DNA from: Novosphingobium lindaniclasticum LE124 | Lineage (GTDB): Bacteria; Pseudomonadota; Alphaproteobacteria; Sphingomonadales; Sphingomonadaceae | DNA length: 45,841 nt | Assembly (NCBI RefSeq): GCF_000445125.1 | Contig: NZ_ATHL01000090.1 | Location: forward strand, 1-45,841 | Direction of reading: 5' to 3' | Notes under the pieces: model-generated | The model's input: only the letters and a program-made list of their open reading frames with translations | What the model was told of the DNA's origin: nothing | Databases searched by the model: none | Position numbers and translations under genes: made by a program | Shown here: piece by piece, positions 24,117-32,790 of the stretch | How positions within the stretch are numbered: position 1 is the first letter of the stretch | How the letters are laid out: every line of letters begins with the position of its first letter

Positions 24117-25751
24117 ATGTACAAGTACGACGAATACGACCAGCAGATGGTCGATACGCGCGTCGCGGAATTTCGCGACCAGGTCCGCCGCCGCCTGGCC
24201 GGCGACCTGACCGAGGACCAGTTCAAGCCGCTGCGCCTGCAGAACGGCCTCTACCTCCAGCTTCACGCCTACATGCTGCGCGTCGCGGTGCCCTATGGCA
24301 CGCTGAATTCCGCGCAGATGACGCTGCTGGGCGACATTGCGGACAAGTACGACCGCGGCTACGGCCATTTCACCACGCGCCAGAACATCCAGTACAACTG
24401 GATCAAGCTGGAAGACACGCCCGACATCCTGGCCGAACTCGCCAAGGTGGAAATGCATGCCATCCAGACCAGCGGCAACTGCATCCGCAACATCAGCTCG
24501 GACCAATATGCCGGCGCTGCCGCGGACGAGATCGTCGATCCGCGTCCTTATGCGGAACTGCTGCGCCAGTGGTCGAGCTTCCACCCGGAATTCCTGGTGC
24601 TGCCGCGCAAGTTCAAGATCGCCGTCATCGCCTCCGAAACCGACCGCGCGGCGATGCGCCTGCACGACATCGGCATCAAGATGGTGAAGAATGACGCCGG
24701 CGAGATCGGCGCCCGGTTCTACGCCGGTGGCGGCATGGGCCGCACGCCGATGATCGCTCCGCTGATCCGGGAATTCGTGCCGCTGGACCAGCTGATCACG
24801 TTTTCGGAAGCGTGCCTGCGCGTCTACAACCGCTACGGCCGCCGCGACAACAAGTACAAGGCGCGCATCAAGATTCTCGTCCACGAACTGGGCCGCGACG
24901 AATATGTCCGCCAGGTCGAGGAAGAGTTCGCGCACCTGCTGACCCAGCCGATCGAGCCGCCGCTGGCCGAGCTGGAGCGGATCAAGGCGCACTTCGTCGA
25001 TCCCGGCTTCGATGCGAATGCGTCGGACGATCTGGACCTGACCGATCCCGACTTCCGCCTCTGGGTGGAGCGCAACACGCACGCCCACAAGCAGGCCGGC
25101 TACGTGATCGCCACCGTCAGCCTCAAGCCCGTCGGCGGCATTCCCGGTGACGCCACCGCCGACCAGATCCGCCTGATGGCCAAGCTGGCGAAGGACTACA
25201 GCTTCGACGAACTGCGCGTGACTCACGCCCAGAACATCGTCTTCCCGCACGTCCGCAAGGCAGACCTCTACACCGTGTGGCAGGCGCTGGACGAAGCCGG
25301 TCTTTCCACCGCCAATCTCGACACCGTGGGCGACATTATAGCCTGCCCCGGCCTCGACTATTGCTCGCTGGCCAATGCGCGTTCGATCCCGGTCGCGCAG
25401 AAGATCTCCGAGCGTTTCGGCAGCGCCCAGCGCCAGGCCGAGATCGGTGAGCTGAAGCTGAAGATCTCCGGCTGCATCAACGCCTGCGGCCACCACCACG
25501 CGGGCCACATCGGCATCCTCGGCGTCGACAAGAAGGGCCTGGAAAACTACCAGCTCCTGTTCGGCGGCAGCGAAGGCGCGGACACCTCGCTCGCGAAGAT
25601 CATCGGCCCCGGTTTCACCGAGGACGGCGTGGTCGACGCCATCGAAAAGGCCACCGAAGTCTATCTCGCCAACAAGCAGGGCGAGGAACGCTTCCTCGAC
25701 ACCTATCGCCGTATCGGCATGGACCCGTTCAAGGAGGCTATCTATGGTTGA
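24117..25751 (+). CDS. cysI: assimilatory nitrite/sulfite reductase hemoprotein subunit
   Basis: A 544-residue siroheme/[4Fe-4S] reductase that reduces sulfite to sulfide with six electrons. Duplicated ferredoxin-like and catalytic repeats are visible (HFTTRQNIQYNWIKLED and the second-half counterpart ELRVTHAQNIVFPHV). The cluster cysteines lie in CPGLDYC (about 410-416) and SGCINACGHHH (about 454-458), fitting the C-x5-C and C-x3-C pattern. There is no CysJ flavoprotein gene, so the electron donor is probably ferredoxin or encoded elsewhere. Neighbours cobA and cysH make sulfite, not nitrite, the likely substrate. It overlaps DUF934 by eight bases. Confidence 0.93.
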   Translation: MYKYDEYDQQMVDTRVAEFRDQVRRRLAGDLTEDQFKPLRLQNGLYLQLHAYMLRVAVPYGTLNSAQMTLLGDIADKYDRGYGHFTTRQNIQYNWIKLEDTPDILAELAKVEMHAIQTSGNCIRNISSDQYAGAAADEIVDPRPYAELLRQWSSFHPEFLVLPRKFKIAVIASETDRAAMRLHDIGIKMVKNDAGEIGARFYAGGGMGRTPMIAPLIREFVPLDQLITFSEACLRVYNRYGRRDNKYKARIKILVHELGRDEYVRQVEEEFAHLLTQPIEPPLAELERIKAHFVDPGFDANASDDLDLTDPDFRLWVERNTHAHKQAGYVIATVSLKPVGGIPGDATADQIRLMAKLAKDYSFDELRVTHAQNIVFPHVRKADLYTVWQALDEAGLSTANLDTVGDIIACPGLDYCSLANARSIPVAQKISERFGSAQRQAEIGELKLKISGCINACGHHHAGHIGILGVDKKGLENYQLLFGGSEGADTSLAKIIGPGFTEDGVVDAIEKATEVYLANKQGEERFLDTYRRIGMDPFKEAIYG

Positions 25752-26178
25752 CGTCCAGTTCCGCTTCCGTGACGACGAAACCGTCAACGACCCCGCCGTC
25801 ACCGTGGATTCGTTCTCGGAACAGTCCAACGCCACCGCCGTCCGCATCGAGCCGGGCGACGATGCCCGCGACCTGCTGCCCTACCTCGACCGCCTCTCGC
25901 TGGTGGAAGTGAGCTTCCCCGCCTGGACCGATGGACGCGGCTATTCCTCGGCCCGCATCCTGCGTGAAGCAGGCTATCGGGGCGAGATGCGCGCGGTGGG
26001 CGATCTGGTGATCGATATGCTCCATCACCTGCGGCGCTGCGGCTTCGATGCCTTCGCGCCCGAAAAGGCCCTCAACGAAGAGGACGCCCAGAGCGCGTTC
26101 GATCGTTGGGAAAACGTCTACCAGGCCACCGTCGTCGACGGTCGCCCGGCGATCTGGGCGAAGCGCCACCCGGCGTAA
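25744..26178 (+). CDS. DUF934 protein of the sulfite reductase operon
   Basis: A 144-residue protein of the DUF934 family: LPYLDRLSLVEVSFPAW, TDGRGYSSARILREAGYRGE, AVGDLVIDMLHHLRRCGFDA. It begins inside the end of cysI and is followed after 23 bases by cysH. DUF934 genes are constantly linked to cysI/cysH in proteobacteria and are thought to help sulfite reduction, but their activity is not defined. Confidence 0.88.
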   Translation: MVDVQFRFRDDETVNDPAVTVDSFSEQSNATAVRIEPGDDARDLLPYLDRLSLVEVSFPAWTDGRGYSSARILREAGYRGEMRAVGDLVIDMLHHLRRCGFDAFAPEKALNEEDAQSAFDRWENVYQATVVDGRPAIWAKRHPA

Positions 26179-26201
26179 GCGTCCACCGGAAGGGAATAGA
26201 A

Positions 26202-27002
26202 ATGCCCAACACCGAAGCTGCACGTATCCGCGACCTGATCGACACCGGCCCCCGTTTCGACGAGGCCGATGCCGTTCGCCTGAACCGCCTCTTCCGCGGC
26301 ACCGACACGAGCGAGATGCTCGAAACGGTGCTCAAGGAAGGCATGGCGGGCGATATCGCGATCGTGTCCAGCTTCGGTGCGGAATCGGCGGTGCTGCTGC
26401 ACCTCGTTAGCCGTGTCGATGCGAACGTGCCGGTGCTGTTCCTCGATACCGGCAAGCATTTTCCCGAGACGCTGGACTATCGCGACCTGCTGGTGAAGCA
26501 GCTTGGCCTCACCAACCTCGTCAATCTCGTGCCCGATGCCGAGGAACTGGCGAAAAAGGACGAGAATGGCCTGCGCTGGTCCTACGACCCGGACGGCTGT
26601 TGCGAAATCCGCAAGGTGAAGCCTTTGGAAAAGGCGCTGCTGGGCTACGACGCTTCCTTCAGCGGCCGCAAGGCATTCCAGGCCTCCACCCGCGCCACCC
26701 TGCCCCGTTTCGAGGTGGACACCTCCGATGCACAGGGCCGCCTCAAGGTGAATCCGCTGATCGACTGGTCGCCGGAACGCATCGCAGCCTATATCGCCGA
26801 ACACGACCTGCCGGCGCATCCGCTGGTTTCGCAGGGTTATCCCTCGATCGGCTGCATGCCCTGCACCAGCAAGGTCGCGGAAGGCGAAGATCCGCGCTCG
26901 GGCCGCTGGCGCGGTTGGAACAAGACCGAGTGCGGCATCCACGTCGCCACCCACTCGGACTACACCACCAAGAACGCGCCGGAGTTCGATCCGGGGCTTT
27001 AG
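26202..27002 (+). CDS. cysH: adenylylsulfate (APS)-type reductase
   Basis: A 266-residue thioredoxin-dependent enzyme that reduces activated sulfate to sulfite. The PP-loop-like phosphate segment is IVSSFGAESAVLLHLV, followed by VPVLFLDTGKHFPETLDY. Cys-Cys in DGCCEIRK and CxxC in IGCMPCTSK supply four [4Fe-4S] ligands, which marks an APS reductase and not the cluster-free PAPS reductase. The catalytic Cys sits in the C-terminal ECGIH. I chose the ATG at 26202 with a GGAAGGGA site, not the in-frame codon at 26106. It is last in the cobA-cysH operon. Sulfate activation genes (cysDN) are not in the window. Confidence 0.92.
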   Translation: MPNTEAARIRDLIDTGPRFDEADAVRLNRLFRGTDTSEMLETVLKEGMAGDIAIVSSFGAESAVLLHLVSRVDANVPVLFLDTGKHFPETLDYRDLLVKQLGLTNLVNLVPDAEELAKKDENGLRWSYDPDGCCEIRKVKPLEKALLGYDASFSGRKAFQASTRATLPRFEVDTSDAQGRLKVNPLIDWSPERIAAYIAEHDLPAHPLVSQGYPSIGCMPCTSKVAEGEDPRSGRWRGWNKTECGIHVATHSDYTTKNAPEFDPGL

Positions 27003-27007
27003 GCAGC

Positions 27008-27110
27008 CGTCGTCCCGGACCTGATCCGGTACCGCTATCCGGGTCGCGTTCGTTCGCAGACGGGCGCCTAAGTATCGCCGGCGGTCCCGGACCTGAGCCG
27101 GGACGACGGG
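27008..27110. repeat. Palindromic intergenic repeat pair (copy 2)
   Basis: Inverted arms at 27008-27035 and 27081-27110 carry the same core as the element at 8131-8270 (CGTCCCGGACcTGAtCCGG and complement), here around a shorter centre of about 45 bases. It lies directly after the cysH stop and could also act as a transcript end. Confidence 0.7.
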
Positions 27111-27148
27111 ACTTAAGCAGCCGCACATTGCGCCGAACAAGACCACGA

Positions 27149-27229
27149 GTGCAATTATTGCACCTTCCGGCGGGTTGGCATGGCACAGCGGTCCACTAGA
27201 TCGCAAGTGCCCCCAATATTGCAGTGCAA
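27149..27229 (+). promoter_or_regulatory. Candidate operators and promoter of the MFS exporter gene
   Basis: A perfect 15-base palindrome GTGCAATTATTGCAC (27149-27163) and a second dyad TTGCAGTGCAA (27219-27229) share the half-site TTGCA[CG]. Between them are a -35-like TTGGCA (27175-27180) and, 16 bases on, a -10-like TAGATC (27197-27202). The second dyad ends one base before the start codon. Repeated half-sites flanking a promoter suggest a repressor, but no regulator gene is adjacent. Confidence 0.45.
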
Positions 27230-27230
27230 C

Positions 27231-28436
27231 ATGACTGATCAGCAAAAAGCCCATACCCATCCCGCGCTCGTCATCCTCGCCTTGGCGATGGGCGCCTTCG
27301 CCATAGGCACTACCGAATTTGCCGCGATGAGCCTCGTGCCCTATTTCGCGCGCGATCTCGGCCTGAGCGAGCCCGAAGCCGGCCATGCCATCAGCACGTA
27401 TGCGCTGGGCGTCGTAGTCGGTGCGCCGGTCATCGCCGTACTGGCAGCCAAGCTCCCCCGGCGCGCGCTTCTGATCGGACTGATGGCACTGTTCGCAGTC
27501 GGCAACGCCCTTTCGGCCATGGCGCCGACATATCCGCTGCTTCTGCTGTTCCGCTTCATCAGCGGCCTGCCGCACGGCGCCTACTTCGGCATCGCCGCGC
27601 TGGTCGCCGCCTCGATGGTGCCTGCGAACAAGCGGGCGCAGTCGGTGGCACTGGTCATGTCGGGCCTGACCGTGGCGACGATCATCGGCGTGCCGCTGGC
27701 CAACTGGCTGGGACAGGCCTTCGGCTGGCGCACCGGCTTCGCCATCGTCTCGGTGCTCGCGGTGATCACCATGGCACTCGTCGCGCTCTATGCCCCGCAC
27801 CAGAAGGCAGCCGAAGGGGCCAGCCCTATGCGCGAACTCGGTGCGCTGCGCCGTCCGCAAGTGCTGCTCACCCTGCTCACCGGCGCCATCGGCTTCGGCG
27901 GTCTCTTCGCCGTCTACACCTACATCGCCTCGACCATGATCGAAGTCACCAAGGTCTCCGAGCACCTCGTGCCGGTGGTCCTCGCTGTCTTCGGCGTGGG
28001 CATGACGGTGGGCAATCTGTTCTGGGCCTGGGCCGCCGACCGCTCGCTGAACAAGGCCGCGATCGGCGCGCTGCTGTTCAGCGCCTTCGCCCTTGCGCTG
28101 TTCCCGATGGCGGCAAGCAACGTCTGGACCCTGAGCGTGGTGGTGGTGATGATCGGTTTTGCCGGCGGCCTCGGCACGATCCTCCAGACCCGACTGATGG
28201 ACGTGGCGGGCGACGCGCAGGCGCTGGCGGCCGCGGCGCACCACAGCGCCTTCAACATGGCCAATGCGCTTGGTCCCTGGCTTGGCGGGCTTGCCATCTC
28301 GGCAGGCTACGGTCTCACCTCGACGGGCTGGATCGGCATGTGCCTCTCGCTTGGCGGTCTTGCGATCTTTCTGGTGACCCTCGCCCTGCACAAGCGCGAG
28401 AACGAAGTGAGCGGACATCCCTTGCCGGCCTGCTGA
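27231..28436 (+). CDS. MFS transporter (drug/arabinose efflux type)
   Basis: A 401-residue major-facilitator protein with twelve predicted helices. ALAMGAFAIGTTEFAAMSLV in helix 1 is typical of the DHA1 branch that includes AraJ, SotB and chloramphenicol exporters. The inter-helix 2-3 motif appears as AAKLPRRALLIG, and RFISGLPHGAYFGIAALVAA fits helix 4-5. I chose the ATG at 27231, after the operator-like dyad. It is monocistronic between a repeat and a strong terminator. The exported compound is unknown; no enzyme neighbours point to one. Confidence 0.88.
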   Translation: MTDQQKAHTHPALVILALAMGAFAIGTTEFAAMSLVPYFARDLGLSEPEAGHAISTYALGVVVGAPVIAVLAAKLPRRALLIGLMALFAVGNALSAMAPTYPLLLLFRFISGLPHGAYFGIAALVAASMVPANKRAQSVALVMSGLTVATIIGVPLANWLGQAFGWRTGFAIVSVLAVITMALVALYAPHQKAAEGASPMRELGALRRPQVLLTLLTGAIGFGGLFAVYTYIASTMIEVTKVSEHLVPVVLAVFGVGMTVGNLFWAWAADRSLNKAAIGALLFSAFALALFPMAASNVWTLSVVVVMIGFAGGLGTILQTRLMDVAGDAQALAAAAHHSAFNMANALGPWLGGLAISAGYGLTSTGWIGMCLSLGGLAIFLVTLALHKRENEVSGHPLPAC

Positions 28437-28456
28437 CACCGCGCCCGAGGGACAAG

Positions 28457-28499
28457 AAAAGGCCCACGAGTTCGTCACTCGCGGGCCTTTTTATTTTTT
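28457..28499. terminator. Terminator between the convergent MFS and putA genes
   Basis: Arms GGCCCACGAGT (28461-28471) and ACTCGCGGGCC (28477-28487) pair with one mismatch around a short loop. TTTTTATTTTTT follows on the plus strand and AAAA precedes, so it terminates the MFS transcript strongly and could also act for putA on the other strand. Confidence 0.85.
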
Positions 28500-28536
28500 C
28501 GATCGCAGCCCTAAAGGGTCCTGCCATCGCAAAGAA

Positions 28537-31500
28537 TCAGCCGATCATCATCAGACTGGCATTGCCCCCGGCCGCCGTGGTGTTGATCGAGGTCGAGACC
28601 TCTTCCAGCAACCAGACCAGGTTCGGCCCGGCCGTGACGTGGACGGGAACGATCGGCCCCGGCAGTTCCGCCACCGCCTTGCAGGCTGCGCGCACCGCTT
28701 CGGCATCACCTTCCACCAGACAGGCCGCGAAGTGCTCGCCCGCGTCCGGCGCGAAGCGTGCCGCCACGGCGGGGGGCAGTCCAGCCGGAAGCGCCATGCC
28801 TTCCACCGTCGCCGTATTACCGCTGGCCAGCACCGCCGCCATCTGCCCGTAAAGCCCCTCGCGGGTCGCGGGACGCAGGAGGATTCGGCCACGCGGGTGG
28901 AGCGCATAGAGATTGGTCTCACCGACCGGCCCCGGCAGCGCCAGTTCGATCCCCAGCCCCGAACCGGCCGCCATCGCCCGCGCCGCAGCGGCCGAGGCGG
29001 CGTCACCTTGGCCGCTCAGCCAGTTCGCGAAAGCCTCGACCAGCGGCGCGACGTGTGCGGGCGCATCCAGGACTTGCGGCGCCTGCCGTGCCAGTCGGCC
29101 GAGATAGAGCGGACCGCCCGCTTTCGGCCCCGTGCCCGAAAGCCCACGCCCACCGAAGGGCTGAACGCCGACGATCGCGCCGATCGTGTTGCGGTTGACG
29201 TAGAGATTGCCCGCGCGGATGGCCAAAGTTACCTGCTCCACCGTGGCGTCTAGCCGGGTGTGAAGGCCGAACGTCAGGCCGTAGCCGGTGGCATTGATCG
29301 CCTCGATCAGGTCGCCCAGTTCGTCACGCTTGAAGCGCACGACATGGAGAACCGGGCCGAACACTTCGCGTTCGAGCTGGGCGATAGTCGAAATCTCGAC
29401 GATGGTCGGCGCCACGAACGTACCCGCCTCGCAGGCTGCCGGGATCGCCACTTGCTCGACCTTGCAGCCGCGCGACTTCATGCGCGCGACATGGCCGTCG
29501 ATCATGCCCTTGGCCTCGGCCGTGATCACCGGGCCGATGTCGACCGCGAGTTCCTGCGTATTGCCCACGCGCAGTTCCGCCAGCGCCCCCTTGAGCATCG
29601 CCAGGGTACGATCGGCGACGTCCTCCTGGAGGCAAAGCACACGCAGCGCCGAGCAGCGCTGTCCCGCCGAATCGAAGGCCGAGGCGATCACATCGGCCAC
29701 CACCTGCTCGGCCAGCGCAGAGGAATCGACGATCATGGCGTTCTGGCCGCCGGTCTCGGCGATGAACGGGATCGCCTGACCCTGGGCCGAGACGCGGCCC
29801 GCAAGCTGCTTCTGGATCAGGCGCGCCACTTCGGTGGAGCCGGTGAACATCACCGCCGCCACTTGCGGGGCGGCGACCAGCGCGGCGCCGAGCTTGCCCT
29901 CGCCCGGCAGCAGTTGCAGCGCGTCCTTAGGAACGCCCGCCTCGTGCAGCAGGCGCACGGCCTCGGCGGCGATCAGCGGGGTCTCCTCGGCGGGCTTGGC
30001 CAGCACCGGGTTGCCTGCGACCAGGGCTGCGGCGACTTGCCCGGTGAAGATCGCCAGCGGGAAGTTCCAGGGGCTGATGCAGACCACCGGCCCGAGGGGG
30101 ATCTGATCGGCGCCGAACGTCTCGCGCGCCTGCTTCGCGTAATAGCGCAGGAAGTCGATCGCCTCGCGCACTTCGGCAATGGCGTTGGCGGCGGACTTGC
30201 CCGCCTCGCGGATGACGAGGCCCATGAGCAGGCCGATCCGCGCCTGCATGGCGTCGGCAGCGGCATCGAGCATAGCCGCGCGCTCGGCCACCGGCACCTG
30301 GCCCCAGCGGCTGATCGCGGCGCGGGCGACGGCGACGGAAGCCGCTTCGGGCGCGACTTCGATCACCCGCCCCACGACGTCCCCGTGGTCCGCCGGGTTC
30401 AGCACGGCGCGGGCCTCGCCCTGGGCATTGCCCGGCATGGCGAACCATTCGCGCGCGGCGGAGCGGCGCAAGTCTTCCGAGAGCGCGGCGAGCGCGGTCT
30501 CGTCCGCCATATCGATGCCGTCCGAATTGCGGCGACCGGGGTAGAGATCGGCGGCGAGCGGGATCAGGTCGTGACGGGCGCCGGGCGTTGGCATCGCGCG
30601 CACCACCTCGACCGGATCCGCCACCATGTCTTCCACCGGCACGGCCGGATCGGCGATGCGGTTCACGAACGAGGAGTTCGCGCCGTTCTCCAGCAAGCGG
30701 CGCACCAGATAGGCCAGCAGCGTCTCATGGGTGCCGACCGGCGCGTAGATGCGGCAGGGACGGTCCAGCTTGTCTTTCCCGACGACCTGCGAATAGAGCG
30801 GCTCGCCCATGCCGTGGAGGCACTGGAACTCGTATTGGCCCACGGCGAAGTCCGGTCCGGCAAGGTGGTAGATCGTCGCCAGGCTCTGCGCGTTGTGCGT
30901 GGCGAACTGCGGGAACACCGCGTCCGGCGCGGCCAGCAGCTTCTTCGCGCAAGCGATGTAGGACACGTCGGTGTGGACCTTGCGGGTATAGACCGGGAAG
31001 TCGGCCAGGCCGTCCACCTGAGCGCGCTTGATCTCGGCGTCCCAGTAGGCGCCCTTGACCAGACGCACCATCATTCGGCGACCGGCGCGGCGGGCCAGAT
31101 CGACGATCCAGTCCAGCACGAAGGGGCAGCGCTTGCCATAGGCCTGCACCACGAAGCCGAGGCCGTCCCAGCCCTTGAGGTCCGGGTCGAGCGCCAGCGC
31201 TTCGAGCAGGTCGAGCGAGAGTTCGAGGCGGTCGGCTTCCTCGGCATCGATGTTGAGGCCGATGTCGTAGCCCTTGGCAAGTACGGCCAGCGCTTTCACG
31301 CGCGGCAGCAGTTCGCCCATGACCCGGCCTGCCTGGGCACGGCTGTAGCGCGGATGCAGGGCCGAGAGCTTGATCGAGATTCCCGGTCCCTCGTAGATGC
31401 CCTTACCTGCGCCGGCCTTGCCGATGGCGTGAATGGCGTTGACGTAGTCGGTGTTGTAACGGTCGGCGTCGGCGGCGGTGGTCGCCGCTTCGCCCAGCAT

Positions 31501-32130
31501 GTCGTAGCTATAGCGAAAGCCCTTGTCCTCCAGCTCTTTGGCGCGCTTTACGGCCTCGCCAATCGTTTCGCCGGTGACGAACTGCTCGCCCATCAGGCGC
31601 ATGGCAAGGTCTACGCCGCGCCGGATCACCGGCTCGCCCGCACGCGCCACGAGACGCGTGAGCGCTGCCCCCAGCCCCTTGTCGTCCACCGAGCCGACCA
31701 GCTTGCCGGTCACCACCAGGCCCCAGGTCGCGGCGTTGACGAACATCGACTTGCCGCCGCCAAGATGCGCGCTCCAGTCACCGTCCGAGATCTTGTCGCG
31801 GATCAGGGCGTCGCGGGTGGCATTGTCGGGGATGCGCAGCAGCGCCTCGGCCAGGCACATGAGCGCCACGCCTTCCTGGCTGGACAGCGAGTATTCCTGC
31901 ACCAGCCCCTCGACGCCGCTGCCCTTGTGATTGGCACGCAAGGTCGTGACGAGCGCGCTTGCCGTCTCGCGCACGGCCCTGCGCTGCGCCTCCGGCAGCG
32001 TCGCGGCTTCAAGCAGCGGCGCCATACAGGCGGCCTCGTCACGACGGAAGGCCTCGGTTATCGCGCGGCGGAGCGGCGTCGGCGCGCTGACGGCGGGAGC
32101 GAATGCGGAGAACGGAGCGGTGTGGGTCAT
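28537..32130 (-). CDS. putA: bifunctional proline dehydrogenase / L-glutamate-gamma-semialdehyde dehydrogenase
   Basis: A protein of about 1197 residues that oxidises proline to glutamate in two steps with substrate channelling. The FAD-dependent proline dehydrogenase barrel spans about 170-470 (YEGPGISIKLSALHPRYSR and RLVKGAYWDAEIKRA). The aldehyde dehydrogenase spans about 560-1010 (ISPWNFPLAIFTG, base Glu in AETGGQNAMIV near 790, catalytic Cys in AGQRCSALRV near 825). A C-terminal domain of about 180 residues caps it, as in long PutA forms. There is no N-terminal ribbon-helix-helix DNA-binding domain, so it does not regulate itself. I chose the ATG at 32130. The divergent Lrp-type gene is its likely activator. 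Confidence 0.96.
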   Translation of the reverse strand: MTHTAPFSAFAPAVSAPTPLRRAITEAFRRDEAACMAPLLEAATLPEAQRRAVRETASALVTTLRANHKGSGVEGLVQEYSLSSQEGVALMCLAEALLRIPDNATRDALIRDKISDGDWSAHLGGGKSMFVNAATWGLVVTGKLVGSVDDKGLGAALTRLVARAGEPVIRRGVDLAMRLMGEQFVTGETIGEAVKRAKELEDKGFRYSYDMLGEAATTAADADRYNTDYVNAIHAIGKAGAGKGIYEGPGISIKLSALHPRYSRAQAGRVMGELLPRVKALAVLAKGYDIGLNIDAEEADRLELSLDLLEALALDPDLKGWDGLGFVVQAYGKRCPFVLDWIVDLARRAGRRMMVRLVKGAYWDAEIKRAQVDGLADFPVYTRKVHTDVSYIACAKKLLAAPDAVFPQFATHNAQSLATIYHLAGPDFAVGQYEFQCLHGMGEPLYSQVVGKDKLDRPCRIYAPVGTHETLLAYLVRRLLENGANSSFVNRIADPAVPVEDMVADPVEVVRAMPTPGARHDLIPLAADLYPGRRNSDGIDMADETALAALSEDLRRSAAREWFAMPGNAQGEARAVLNPADHGDVVGRVIEVAPEAASVAVARAAISRWGQVPVAERAAMLDAAADAMQARIGLLMGLVIREAGKSAANAIAEVREAIDFLRYYAKQARETFGADQIPLGPVVCISPWNFPLAIFTGQVAAALVAGNPVLAKPAEETPLIAAEAVRLLHEAGVPKDALQLLPGEGKLGAALVAAPQVAAVMFTGSTEVARLIQKQLAGRVSAQGQAIPFIAETGGQNAMIVDSSALAEQVVADVIASAFDSAGQRCSALRVLCLQEDVADRTLAMLKGALAELRVGNTQELAVDIGPVITAEAKGMIDGHVARMKSRGCKVEQVAIPAACEAGTFVAPTIVEISTIAQLEREVFGPVLHVVRFKRDELGDLIEAINATGYGLTFGLHTRLDATVEQVTLAIRAGNLYVNRNTIGAIVGVQPFGGRGLSGTGPKAGGPLYLGRLARQAPQVLDAPAHVAPLVEAFANWLSGQGDAASAAAARAMAAGSGLGIELALPGPVGETNLYALHPRGRILLRPATREGLYGQMAAVLASGNTATVEGMALPAGLPPAVAARFAPDAGEHFAACLVEGDAEAVRAACKAVAELPGPIVPVHVTAGPNLVWLLEEVSTSINTTAAGGNASLMMIG

Positions 32131-32144
32131 GAATCGCCAATATC

Positions 32145-32158
32145 CCAAGCTGGCTTGG
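32145..32158. promoter_or_regulatory. Candidate PutR operator in the putA-putR divergent region
   Basis: CCAAGC-TG-GCTTGG is a perfect six-base inverted repeat in the 98-base gap between putA and its divergent Lrp-type regulator. It lies 15 bases from the putA start and is flanked by a further GCCAATA/TTGGCA-like symmetry. Lrp-family proteins bind such dyads, but the assignment is inferred from position only. Confidence 0.4.
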
Positions 32159-32228
32159 CAATCTGTCTTTTCAGGGGCACAAGACCATCCATTCAGACTT
32201 ATCTTGGCGTCATCGGCAGTTCAATCGC

Positions 32229-32699
32229 ATGGCTAAACGCACCGATCCGGTCATTCTGGACGACTACGACCGCAAAATCGTCGCCGCGTTGCGCGAAGAC
32301 GGCCGAATGAGCGTCACCGATCTCGCCAAAGCGGTGGGCCTGTCCAAGACTCCTTGCCAGGTGCGCCTGCGCCGCCTGACGCAATCCGGCGTGATCCGGG
32401 GCTTTCGCGCCGTCATCGATCCGGTCGCGCTGGGGCTGGATCATGTCGCCTTCACCGAAGTCAAACTATCCGACACCCGCGAGCAGGCGCTGCGGGAATT
32501 CAACGCCGCCATCCAGCGCATTCCGGAAGTGGAGGAGTGCCACATGCTGGCGAGCCACTTCGACTATCTTCTGAAAGTTCGCACCCGCGACATCCACCGC
32601 TACCGGGCCGTGCTAGGGGAGAAACTCTCCAGCCTGCCGCATGTATCCAGCACCTCGACATATGTGGCGATGGAGACGGTGAAGGACGTCAGCAGCTAA
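32229..32699 (+). CDS. putR: Lrp/AsnC family regulator (PutR-like)
   Basis: A 156-residue feast/famine regulator. Residues 8-65 are the AsnC HTH (LDDYDRKIVAALREDGRMSV, then LAKAVGLSKTPCQVRLRRL). Residues 72-150 are the ligand-binding RAM domain (GLDHVAFTEVKLSD, EVEECHMLASHFDYLLKV). It is divergent from putA, the arrangement in which PutR activates putA in response to proline in other alphaproteobacteria. That role is inferred from position and family. No other gene follows it on the plus strand. Confidence 0.9.
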   Translation: MAKRTDPVILDDYDRKIVAALREDGRMSVTDLAKAVGLSKTPCQVRLRRLTQSGVIRGFRAVIDPVALGLDHVAFTEVKLSDTREQALREFNAAIQRIPEVEECHMLASHFDYLLKVRTRDIHRYRAVLGEKLSSLPHVSSTSTYVAMETVKDVSS

Positions 32700-32790
32700 G
32701 CTATGAAACCTCAGGCGATTCATCGCATTCATGCGCGCCAAGACACCGGCGCAGCCTTACCAAGCCAGACTCCCCGAGCGCGTCGGCAGC

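Noticed and set aside
26118..28478. 786-codon minus-strand open frame under cysH and the MFS gene
   Set aside because: It crosses two genes with intact motifs, a palindromic repeat and a promoter region, and the product shows no domain.
29260..32310. 1016-codon plus-strand open frame across putA
   Set aside because: It is antisense to a full-length putA with all catalytic motifs. The product is low-complexity and ends inside the putR gene.
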